Source: Bromus sterilis (lineage: Eukaryota > Streptophyta > Magnoliopsida > Poales > Poaceae). Taken from it: a DNA stretch of 64,000 nucleotides. The stretch is taken from positions 8,184,001 to 8,248,000 of the forward strand of contig OX465600.1 of assembly GCA_950022295.1 (NCBI GenBank). The letters are read 5' to 3'. Under the pieces are notes generated by a model. It made no database searches, was not told where the DNA came from, and saw only the letters and a program-made list of their open reading frames with translations. Shown here piece after piece: positions 11,866 through 22,577 of this stretch. The translations under genes and the position numbers were made by a program. Positions within the stretch are counted from its first letter, which is position 1. Every line of letters starts with the position of its first letter.

Positions 11866-12490
11866 GAATGAGTGGAAGACTTACTAGAAAATAATAATAA
11901 ATGGACCCCCCCCTTAGCATATGTTTATGTAGCACTCCTACTTTGAATAAGCTTACGGGCAAATACTAGAATATGCTTTTGTACATTCGGGTGATGAATA
12001 ATGTCCAATAATTTGATTATCAATGATTGAACAATATGAACTTTCTAACTATGACCTCACAAACTAAATTACAATCAAATTGCTTTAAGTCGGTTACCAA
12101 TCTCAATAATGGCAGATTACACAATTTATTAAAATCCAACAAATAAAGCAAAACGGCTCCTATCATGGGTAATTCGGTAGATCCTGGTAGGGTATCCCGA
12201 GCTAGATTGTCAAAAATCGATGGTAAGATGGACACCGAGTTACCAGGTTTAGGCTCTTCCAAGAGATAAAATCCTACTTCATGTTTGTTCTTTATTATGT
12301 TTGAGTGTATGCAAAGTACAAAGTACGGAAAGGTTGTATTATGTGTTCTATGAGCCCACCCTCTCGACTTACGTACTACAACAGGGGGTCCTAGGGTTAC
12401 ATGAAACCTAATCGTCAACGTATGAGGAGGTAGAATCCTCCATGATCCCGTCATCTTTTCCTTGGAGTTTGTGGCCTGCGCAGGCCGCGG
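11866..12490. other. Intergenic, nothing recognised
   Basis: Includes a minus-strand open stretch at 12020-12511 without recognisable similarity. Confidence 0.3.
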
Positions 12491-12643
12491 CAGTGGCGGA
12501 CCCAAGTACAACCGAGTAGGGGCCTAAGCCCTCACTCAAAATTTTGAATTATCTTTGTATTATGTACATTTATAAAGAAAGAACGTCAAAATTAGCAAAT
12601 TTACAAAAGGTGTGCCCAGTCAAAAAAAATTGGGTCCGCGGTG
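12491..12643. mobile_element. Short inverted-repeat element (possible hAT-type MITE)
   Basis: CAGTGGCGGACCCAA at the left end pairs with TTGGGTCCGCGGTG at the right. The core GCGGACCCAA is perfectly inverted and the interior is AT-rich and non-coding. CAGTGGCGGA-type ends are common in plant MITEs. The target duplication is unclear. Confidence 0.5.
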
Positions 12644-12839
12644 AGGAAAGATAAGGAGAATGAAGGCGAGAGGGTGTGATGAGGAGGATGCTCGCCCGAT
12701 CGCCGCGGGGTGGCAAAGGGTACGAGCGAGATACATTTTTCGTAAGAAAAAAACGTGATACATTCCGACTTTAAAGAAAGTATTTGCTAATTACTCCCCT
12801 AATCAAAAAAATAAAGCGTACAATTTTCCTTCTTTTCTA

Positions 12840-12855
12840 CCCCCCCCCCCCCCCC
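12840..12855. repeat. Poly-C tract
   Basis: Sixteen consecutive C residues, out of character with the AT-rich neighbourhood. It may be a replication-slippage tract or an assembly artefact. Confidence 0.9.
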
Positions 12856-13118
12856 GACACATATTCATTTGGAGGAATCACAAATTGGGTTAAGTCGGTG
12901 GTTTATTTTAAAAGACACAGGAAGTATATATATGGCATTTGCTTTTTGAAATAAATTAAAAATATAATAATCAAAACAATTCTTCCGTTTTATGATAACT
13001 ATATCACTGAAACATATGCTTCTACTTTCCTTAGTTTGAAAAATATTTGGATACATCAATTTTTCTGATAGTTAATATGAAATGAAAGAAATAGCAATAA
13101 AAATGCGTCGCACCGTTA

Positions 13119-14536
13119 AGAGCAACTCTAATGGCGCGCCCCATTTTTCTGTTTTTGGTTCGCTGGCCGCTGTTTGCATCGTCGCAGACAAAAATCTGGC
13201 CCAAGGGGGGACACAAACATACCAGTGTCCATTTTTTGTTCCGTCGCGACCCAATTCAGGCCAAAATCTGCATCTGATTTGGGGTCTGCGCGGACGCGCT
13301 CTATGTCCTTCCCTTGTCCGCTTGGCCCGTCTGTCTGCGTCCCACTCTTCCTATCACCCAATTCCCCAATCTCCTCCAACGCTCTCGTCATGGCCGACGC
13401 GCGGCCCACCGCCGCTGCCCCACAGGAGCCCCGCCCTTTGTTCCGTCGTGACCGGCGCCGGCAAGCCGAAGGAGGAGCGCACCCCCAAGAGCTGGCTGCC
13501 CTGACGGAGGAGACTTCGAAGCGGAACGAACGGAGAAACTCCGTCAAGGCGAGGGAGGTGAAGGATAAGAACAAGAAGGCCAAGTAGGCCGCCGCTACGG
13601 CAGCCGTCACCGTCGCTACACCAACCGCCCTTGTTATGCGATGGTTTTGTTCGATGATTCATTTTTGTTATGTGAATCTTGTAGGTAGCCCTTGCTTTGG
13701 AAACTTTCAAAGCATCCAATAGTGACAAGCCCTTCACCTTGTCCCATTGTTGGACCATACTTAAGGATGAACAAAAATGGAAAAAGTATGTTGCATCACA
13801 AAGTAAAGATGATAATAAGGATAATGCGAACACGAGTGAGAGGCCAAGGGAGCACAAAAATGCGAAGAAGAAAGTAAGAGTTGATGCATCGTCATTTGCC
13901 ATAAAAGAGACCTTGAAGGGTTTGATTACTCTAAATGAGGCCTTCTCATGTAAGAGAGAATAGAGGTAAGAAATGAAGAGGAAAAAAAAAGAGGTTAAGG
14001 AGAGTTTCTTTGAGTTGACCAAAAAAAAGGTTGACATTGAAGAGGTCAATGCTCAAACTCGAGCCATGAAGGCTGTGGCAAAGAAAAGTGCGATCGATAA
14101 TGAAAAGAAGAAGTTGAAAATAGAGATCATGGATATGAGCACTTTGACGTCGAAGAAGAAAAAACGGTTTGAGAGGAGGAAGATGGAGTTGCTCGAGGAG
14201 TGGTCGTTTACAAGGCCGAGGCCTCTTTTTGGCACAAACTGTTCGGCCTACGCGCGTCTCGGCCTTCATATTATTGTGTAAACTATAAACTGTGTGGTCT
14301 CAGCGCGTCCCGACCTGGTTTTTGACGTGAACTATGCGACCTGGGATGTGTCCCGACCGTTGAATTGCTTCGAACTGTGGCATTAATGACCCCTGATCAA
14401 AATATGTCATGCCGCACCGTAACACCGAAAAGCCGGATAGCATACATACATCGATCCATTTGATAATCCAAAAAAACAAAATGCGGACAATAATATAATT
14501 GTCCGTTTTGGATCGGCGTGTTGGAAGATAACCTAA
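13119..14536 (+). mobile_element. Degenerate PIF/Harbinger-type element with NAM-associated-like ORF
   Basis: The left boundary reads GAGCAACTCTAATGGCGC, a common terminal motif of this repeat class. 13390-13590 encodes a basic, KEVKDKNKK-rich stretch. 13697-13963 encodes SDKPFTLSHCWTILKDEQKWKKY followed by a Lys-rich region, and 13973-14281 continues a charged helical tail. A CW-x-LKD-x-x-KW core followed by a coiled Lys/Glu region is what grass transposon-derived NAM-associated (PF14303-like) proteins look like. The three blocks are in different frames or separated by stops, so it is not a functional gene. The right end near 14510-14536 is approximate. Confidence 0.5.
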
Positions 14537-15112
14537 ACACGAAATGATGGCTGCCGAAGCAAACTTTCATCTAGCTGCAAAATTCGCTTGCCCCGGTGTT
14601 GTTTGGACAGGACGACACGCCGTAAAATTAGGCCCGAGCCCTACTACGTCTAAAGATCGTCACCTTGCCGTCACGCTCCCTGCGGTGGTGTCTGGACAGA
14701 GAAAAAGGACGGCGGGGAACCGGTGCGGGGTCACATCCCTCCCACAGGACGGAACGGAACCAGCCGCTGCGCCATGAATTCCATCTGCTCAGCAGCCACC
14801 GCTCCCACTCACCCAGGGCCACGAGGGAGGCGGCACCACTGCGCCGAGTCCACAGGCGCGCACCGAGAGGAGGAGAGGAAACGGCGACGTGTTGGTAGAC
14901 GTAGGCAGGCACGCGCCAGTCGCACCGCCCGAGAGAAAGAGAAAGAGAAAGAGAAAGAGCTCACACCAGTCTGCACGACGGACACGGCTTTTCACGCGAC
15001 GCCGACTGCCGCACGCCATCCATCGGAGTGAGCACAGCCCCAGCGGGTCCCCCCCCCTGCCTTTGACCGCGCCCGTCCCATTGACCAGGTCGCCGCCGCC
15101 ACCTTTCACCTC
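14537..15112. other. GC-rich stretch, no gene assigned
   Basis: GC-rich with open stretches on both strands, none recognisable. A (GAGAAA)n microsatellite lies at about 14931-14960. It could be a decayed gene 5' region interrupted at 15128 by the retroposon described next. Confidence 0.3.
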
Positions 15113-15127
15113 GCTACCGTCGAGTGT

Positions 15128-15661
15128 TTTTTCTTTTTGAACATAAAAACACCACGATATATTATATAAAAACTCCGGCCACCCTTGCTGCTGATCAGGG
15201 ACATGACGAAAACCGCGTCTGAGCTCCATCCCCTTTGCACCACCACCATGGTGGCCGCGAAGATGAAGAAAAGCATCAGGAAGCAGTTGAACGAACCTGA
15301 CCCTTTATTTACGGGAGTTGAGGCTGTTCTTCTCTTCACCACCTCCGTCTTCAAACTTTGAAGCACCTCGGCGAGGAGAAACAAGGAGAAACAGCAGCCA
15401 ACAGCGCCAGATCTCGGCCACAAGATTCAGCCGCCACTCCCCAGCATCTCGCCAGACTACATCATCAAGCCAACTACAGATACTACTAGGAGCTACAACT
15501 ACTCCAGGGTCGCACCTTTGCCTCCTCTGGCCGGCTAATCCGGCGAGAGGGGCTCGGGATGGTCCCGGTGGAAGACCACGCAGAGGCAAAGGAGGTGGAG
15601 GAGGAGAAGAAAGGTGGGGGACGGCTCTCGGGAGAAGTGGGGGACTATGGAGCTCGACCAC
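15128..15661 (-). mobile_element. Non-LTR retroposon with 15-bp target duplication
   Basis: GCTACCGTCGAGTGT occurs at 15113-15127 and again at 15662-15676, exactly flanking the insertion. The left end is T-rich (minus-strand A-rich tail after TGTTCAAAAAG), so the element points left. The 534-bp body contains no conserved enzyme motif and is probably a 5'-truncated LINE tail or a retroposed transcript. Its minus-strand reading is partly open (about 15305-15640) but unrecognised. Confidence 0.8.
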
Positions 15662-15676
15662 GCTACCGTCGAGTGT

Positions 15677-18270
15677 GGGTCGCGTGGTGCAGATGTTCCC
15701 GCTTCCGGTGAAAATTTCACGCCACCTCTTCTTTTTTGCTTCTTTCAAATACTTTCTCTGTTCAAAAATACTTATCGAAATGACGTTTAGATATTTATTT
15801 TTAATTTTAGATTTATTTATTTTTTGAATACGTAATTCCGAACAAATGAAGTAGCACATTGTATCATGGAATTATAAGTTTTGCCACTTTGTAAGATATT
15901 ATGGAAAAATATATGAACATCCGTAATATCAAATAATTATGAAAAAAAATATCGTCCGTTGCATCATGGACTTAAATTTTACCATCGAGAGGGTATATCT
16001 TATTAAAATTTTCAGAATTCATATGTTAAAATTTACTAAATTTGAAGCTCATTTTAGTTTTATTTCTTTTAAATTTACAAAATTTAATATGTTAACTTAA
16101 AACAAGTGTAATATACGAAATAAAAGTGATGGACCATCAATTTTGGGTTAGGATATGTCTACCAGTTTCACTATGTATCCATACTACATAACTTACCCTT
16201 TGTTACAAAATACCTTTCAGTATACAAAATATATTAGGTTGAAGAGGTGGTTCATCCTAATAAACACGGGCAAAGCTCTCTGTTGGGGCTAAACTGGGCC
16301 ATGATCTGCCCATGGTCTAGCGCCCAGCCCACCTGCTGGTTTGTCCGCGCAACCGAGCCTGTCAGTCTCAGCCCAGGCATGGCCTTATCAGCTCACGCCC
16401 GATTTCTTGATGAGCAGCCGCCGCTCGCCAGCATCTCGCCTGATTCGTAAGCTCATGGATCTCGTAGCCACGGCCAGTCAGCCCCACCGCCCTGCTCCCT
16501 CCCGTCGACATCCGCGCAGCCGCACCATCGTGCTTCAACTTATTGGCCAACAGCCGGCGGCATTTGCCCTCGTTAGCTCGTCTCCTCGAACTGTTGAACA
16601 TCCTTGGTGCTTGCTGCCTCCTAGAGTCCTAGCGCATGAGTTCCTATCGGACGGAAATATGGCGAGGAGCACGTCAGACACAGAAACACTGCAGCACAGG
16701 TAGCCGGATTTTATTCTCCCAAATTCCCCATTTGATGAGCAATAGCCGTATTCAGTTCGTTACATCACTGATAAATACTACTAGTGTGATCTTTTTTATC
16801 TTCTAAATATATACGATTAAAACAATTAAATTTACCTTTATTTTTTAAAGCATTTATCACACATTAAAAATAATTATGCATTGTAAAAAATTGTTTATGA
16901 AAATTTTAAATTATATTTTGACATTCAAAAATTGTTCCGACCTTTTTAAACTATTCGAATGTTTTACAGTAATTTTTTCACAATTTAAAATTATTATTAT
17001 TTCATACCTTTTAAAAATATATACGTGACATCTTAAAAAAACATCACACATTTCAGGAATATGTAGATGAGAATTGACACAAATATTTATAGTATATATA
17101 AATTTTTAGTATAAGTGAATATTTCATACCAAGTTTATTTTTTTTGAAATTTTACAAATACTAATCACGCATTTTTAAAATATATGTAAGCAATGTCAAT
17201 TTGTATTGGAAAAGGTCAGATTACAAATGAAAAATGTACTATATATATGATTTTTCTGAAAGGTATTTACAAAAATAAGAAGAAAAAGGGGAAAAGATGA
17301 CAAAATAAAAACAAGTAAAATATAAAAAATCTGCATGATTTTTTTTCGAAACTGATGCAAGGTTTCACAAACCAATGCATAGAACAACAACGTTCACAAA
17401 CCAAAATTCACCTTGCTAGCCCACTAAGATGATATGCAACAAGCGCCAGAAACTAGTGGGAGAGCTAGGTGTCAAAATCTCACGTTCGGCATGTCTATGT
17501 CTCTTTGTTCAATTTCTCGTGGAGTAAAAAACTTATCATTACCCCGCGAAAAAAAAAACTTATCATCGGTACGAGTCAAGAGAATGATCCCCTGACCCTG
17601 GATTTCCATATAAAGAATACGACGAGGAAGACGAGAGGAAGCCTCGCGTTAGCCATGGGAGACCACAACCTCTTTTTTGCTTTCCTTCAATATATGTATT
17701 CTTTAGGTTTTATTTTTAAAAAATTATAGAAATTTTATTTGAAACTTTAAATAATTGAATAAATATATTAAAAATATACTTTGTAGAAAAACATTTGAGA
17801 AAAGTGTCAACCAAGTATTTTAAAAACGCTAAATTTGTAGTGGAAAAATATTTCTTGTGTATATGCAAAATTTATAATAAATATACAAGTGTGAAATATA
17901 TTAGTCATGTAGTTGAATTTTTTTAATCCAAGTATATGAAAACTTTTACACAAGTATTCTAAAAAAATGTTTATCGATAAATTTTTTACCATCTATGAAA
18001 ATAATTTAATCTCATATTTCAAAAATTATAATCAGCCATTTGAAAAATGTTAAATATGTATAGAAAAGCGTTTTCATTTATTTTCAAAACTTCAATAAAA
18101 ATATTGAAGAAAAGTTTTAAATGTGCATAGAAAATATGTTGAGGAAGTATTACAAATGTTAATGTAGTATTAAAAAAATGTTAATCAAGTATTTAGACAA
18201 TATAAAATGTGTATAAAAATATTGCTTTAATATGGTATTTGGAAAATGTTAATCAAGTACTGAACAAACT
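15677..18270. other. Intergenic, mostly AT-rich repeat DNA
   Basis: 15760-16240 and 16790-17400 are AT-rich. 16240-16710 is a GC-rich island with open stretches on both strands and no recognisable product. 17690-18270 is built of diverged repeats of phrases like aaatgttaatcaagtattt. No gene is supported. Confidence 0.3.
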
Positions 18271-18406
18271 ATTGCCTTATGACCATGAGGTCATGGGTTC
18301 AAGTAGTGGCAACAACTTCTTGGAGAAATGTAGGAAAACCTAAAGTGCTGAGACCCTTTTCCAGACCCTCCGCAAACGGGAGCTACATGCACCAGGCTGC
18401 CCTTTT
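18271..18406 (+). mobile_element. Au SINE
   Basis: The sequence runs from GACCATGAGGTCATGGGTTC (polymerase III B-box-like GGGTTCAAG) through CTTGGAGAAATGTAGG, CAGACCCTCCGCAAACGGG and AGCTACATGCACC to a T-rich end. This is the layout of the plant Au SINE, known from Aegilops, wheat and other plants. Compared with the family it lacks part of the middle and has several substitutions. It sits in AT-rich repeat DNA. Confidence 0.85.
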
Positions 18407-19109
18407 AAGCATTAAAAAAGTATGAAATGTGCATAGAAAAAATATTAACCTAGTATTTAAAATATATTAAACAAACATTTGAAAAATGTTAAATATGTAT
18501 ATAAAAATATTGACCATTTATTAAATAAAACTAAATTTGTTATTTGAAAAATATTTCTAAACATGTTTATTATGTATTTAAAATGTTAATCTAGTATTAA
18601 AAATGTTAATAAAGAATTATTTAAAAAGTTAAACATGTATAAAGTATTGTTTCCCAACTTATAAAAGGATGTGAAATGTGTGTTTAATTTTTTTAACTGT
18701 GTTATAAAAATATAGCATGAACATGTATAGAAAAACAGTGGAACCTAAGAAAAGATGAGAAAAAAGGAAACATAAACCAACGAAAATCAAAGAAAAAAAT
18801 CTAGTGAAAACTGATAAGGAAACAAAGAAACTCAAAGGTCAACAAACTAAAAAGATCTGTGGAAATAAATAATGGAATAAAAAGAATTTGTGAAAAAAAG
18901 AACATGGTGTGTAGCAAAAATTAGTAATACAAGTGTTTAATTCCCTATCACCGTATCAATTCTACCATCAATAGGTTGGTGATATCAATGTATCCCTTGG
19001 CGTTCCATCTCGAGTACGTACCCCTAAGTGACGCCTCTTCTTTTCCCGTGTCATTAATTAAGCCTGATCCTGCACGGTTATATATAGGATACACTATGAT
19101 CTTTGAGTT

Positions 19110-20475
19110 TCACTTGGGTTTAAGCAAAGGATCAGGACTTCCGGACTCCACCAAGAGAAGCCGAATAGCATCTCAAGAAAAAATGGTACTCACCGATAAG
19201 ATTCGATCTTCTTTACCCTTATTTTTCGCCTGTACCTGCTTCTTTAAGCTATGTTTGAAATGTTTGATCTTAGTTTTAAAATCTGGCACTTTCTCTGAAA
19301 TGTTTAGTTTATATTCTTGAAACTCTCGTAGGTTCCGTCCGTCTAACAATTGTAGAGTCGCTCATCTTTCGTTGATATCTTTAGGAACCCACGAAGGAGA
19401 TCAAGTTCATGACTTACAACGTTTGGTCCCGCGATGATATTGTCGTCTACAGAAGAATGCAGGACATCGGCGGCTGCGTGGAGAAACATCAGCCAGATGT
19501 GATTTTCTTCCAGGTATGTAACGCCCATGATATATCAAAAAAATGTAGCGCCCATGATCACTGATGTACGTACGCACTGTTGGTTGAACTCCACAATTTC
19601 TTAGGATCTTGTCATATAACTTACGTTGGACGTCCAGGAAATCACGCCATGCATCCTTAGGATCTTTCAGAGTTTCTCATGGTGGAAAGAGTACCATTCT
19701 TCACCAATCTCCCTGGATGAACTTAACGACAAAAGCTTCTGCATAATGGTAGTCTAACTATCACTTCACCATTAGGATCTGTTTATTTTTTTGCTTTTCA
19801 TTTCTGCATAAAGCTTCTTCATTCGCGTGGTTCATAATGTGTGCATCGCGATTGTCACAGCTGAGCAAGGTTCCTCTGGAGAATTACGCGCCCTGGAAGT
19901 TCACTACCACAGACACAGGCAAAAGCTACCTAGAGGCCGACATTAACCCTGGCCTGGAGTTCGGATCGACGACGGTGATGAAGCCAATCCGCATCGCCAC
20001 GACACAGCTCGAGTGCCCGTGCCCACCGGAATCGATGCGCTGGATGCAGCGCTACACGCAAGCAGAGCACGCCGTGGCGGCGCTGAGCAGCGCCGAGAAC
20101 GTCGTGTTCGGCGGTGACATGAGCTGGGACGACAAGACGGACCTTCCGTTCCCTCTCCCTGCAGGCTGGGTCGACGCTTGGACAGGAAAGAGGTCTTTGG
20201 ACCAATATAGTTGGACATACAATAGTTTCTGGGCAGAAAAGATCGGGGAGTTCAATGGCTATAGAGCTCCTGCTTCAGAGATGAAGAAGCGGTCAGATCG
20301 GTTTGTGTGCAAGCTACAAGATTATACACTGGAAATAATCGAACTGATCGAGGATAAGGGTATTGGGATTTATTATGAGAAGAGGTACAAGACGCACAAC
20401 CTCCAACAGGTGCAGCTAATGTCGAGTTGTCACCGCGGGTTGGTTCTAACCATCGTCCCGAACGAGCCATCGTAA
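19110..20475 (+). CDS. TDP2-like tyrosyl-DNA phosphodiesterase, 5'-incomplete, altered active-site motifs
   Basis: Four exons join in phase: about 19110-19185 (ends SRIASQEKM), 19385-19513 (EPTKEIKFMTYNVW to VIFFQ), 19638-19748 (EITPCILRIFQSFSWWKEYH) and 19861-20475 (MLSKVPLENYAPWKF across the join, ending VPNEPS then TAA). All introns are GT-AG. The product matches the endonuclease/exonuclease/phosphatase domain of plant TDP2, which removes trapped topoisomerase II peptides from DNA 5' ends. Catalytic Asn (TYNVW) and Glu (FQE, spanning the second intron) are kept. However, the motif normally SHLE reads TTQLE, GDMNW reads GDMSW, and the terminal SDH reads SCH. No upstream exons for the RanBP2-type zinc fingers or a start codon are found; DNA before 19100 is AT-rich repeat. 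The frame is intact, so it may be a recently silenced or re-purposed copy. It is not likely to be a normal TDP2. Confidence 0.75.
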
Positions 20476-22577
20476 GCGCACAACAGCTAGGGTGAATAAA
20501 ATGGCTGATGACACTGCCTCTTTTTTTGTCTTTGATGTTGCCAGCCCACCCTTCTCTAAGTTGCAACCAAACATAACCGCCTTATAAATATTTGTGCCTG
20601 TTTTCTCCATGGAGGAAGAGATTCATGATCATTGGTTTAGCGCAAGTTGCACACTGGCACAAACTTCTCCTGCATGTGTGATATCTTAGGTGCCTTGCAT
20701 GATTTCTACTCATTTATTTCTTTTTGCTTTTTCTTTGATACACCCCTCCAAATGCATGAAGTGTTGAGATTAACCGACACTCTTTCATAACAAAGACAAC
20801 GGAACACGCCTTGCATTAAAAAAAACCATCAAAAAGAAAAAAAGAAAAAATGGAAGTGCGCCAAATAGGTACGATTCCACCTACCTCTCTCCGTTTCAAA
20901 TTAGATGACTTTATTTATGCACATGTCTACATGTATACAAATGGATGGAATGGAGTGAGTTTCTTTATATATTATTTCACATTTAAACAGGCCGCAGGCC
21001 CATTTTCGCTGAAAGTTTCTTTTTTATACCGTAAAAATATATAAATCATAATTCTACAATTAATATAAGTATTAAATAATAAAATTTTAAATCCATAGAA
21101 ATAAATTATTCAATGCAAAAAATAAACTTCTATGACATTAATTTTTTTAATAAAATGTTGGCATTATTTAAAAAAATTATGCATTATTTGTAAATATATT
21201 TAGATCAAATAAATTTAATTTTAAATTTTAAGTAAGATATTAAATATTTATTAATAATCGTATATCTACAGCATACATCATTTACTATTTAGCACCGCTT
21301 ATAAATAGTCTTAAAGTTTTTTTTTCACATCCATAAAATTGACCCAAAAAAATACTAAACACTTGCATCACCGTGACAATCTTCCATGCTAATTATTTTA
21401 TAATTTTTCTAGGGGTTTTCCGGTGAAAATATGGGTTTATTTCATGGTTAAGAAAAACATCGAATTTCCAAAAAATAGCACTTGAAAATAAAAAAAAGTA
21501 AGAAAAAAACTACCAAAACCTCTAGTTAGAAAGGGAAACCAAAATGTTTTTTAACGTTATATTTGACGTACTGATTAAAAATAAAAGAACTTGGACATAC
21601 TAGTTTCAGTATCCCTGGTGGTTGGCGCTCCTGGTCTAATGCGTGAGTCTTGAGTTTGAGTCTCATGTAGAGCGGATTTTTTTTTATAATTACAATTAAA
21701 ACTGGAGAGGGTGTGCAAAGCGTATACGATTCAATTGGCATACGATTTGTAGAAAGGTTCATATTACCCTTTATACCTTTAAGGTGGTCGAACTGAAGAA
21801 CGCGTCTTGTCATTTCAAGACTATGAAAGTAAAAAAAACACTCTTGGAAATGCCATCTGACATTCAACCTACACAGGTAGGAGACGAATGTATAGGTCGA
21901 TGCCATCTCTCAAACATGCTCTCTATCTTTAATATGGAGATGATGAGCGAAGACTCGATTTTTGTAATTCCTATCCATTTCAAAACCTGGAATGGTGAAC
22001 TTGAAACTCCATGATCTGACTCTCAATGAAAGGTTGTATGAATATGAAGTTTGTTTCCAATTTTTTTCCTTATTTTACTAAGGAAATGCATAAGTATAGT
22101 GGTCAGATGGTGTTTAAAAGGGACATAAGTTGATTGTGGATGTGCCCAAACATCAGCAGAGAGGTTTATATTTTCATATATGTTTTTTTATACTAGAATG
22201 ATCATTCAATAATATAGTACCCCATATGTTCACTAATATACGATGTTTTAAACAATTAGTGGACAGAGGGAGTAACTTTTAAATGTGCAAGTTTTGAATT
22301 TGAAAAAGTTTGTGTTAATGGACTGTACAGTAGCCAGCCCATTAACACTTATTTTTCAGGGAAAGCCCATTAACACCCTGCTTCATTCAGGCGGCTCTTC
22401 CCCAATTTGCCACGATGGTTCGCCACGTGAGCCAAGGCAGCGCCGCATTTGGCGCGATCGCGGCCGTTAATCCGGCGCCATGCACCATGCGCGCGCGAGC
22501 GGTGTTCTCGTCTCCAGGCGTTCCTCGTCCTCTCCCTCCTCTCCCGCCGACGACTGGAGAGAAACGGGCCGCCGGCG
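20476..22577. other. Intergenic; EHD promoter at right end
   Basis: 20476-22200 is mainly AT-rich without a gene. At 21619-21672 lies a phrase (GGTGGTTGGCGCTCCTGG to GAGTTTGAGTCTC) that resembles tRNA-derived repeat DNA but does not fold as a tRNA by eye. About 22217-22274 is an eroded Stowaway (right end GACAGAGGGAG then TA). 22376-22577 is GC-rich and should contain the EHD promoter and 5' leader. Confidence 0.4.

Noticed and set aside
21619..21672. tRNA gene
   Set aside because: A B-box-like phrase is present but no acceptor stem, anticodon arm or proper A box could be paired by eye; probably a tRNA-derived repeat.
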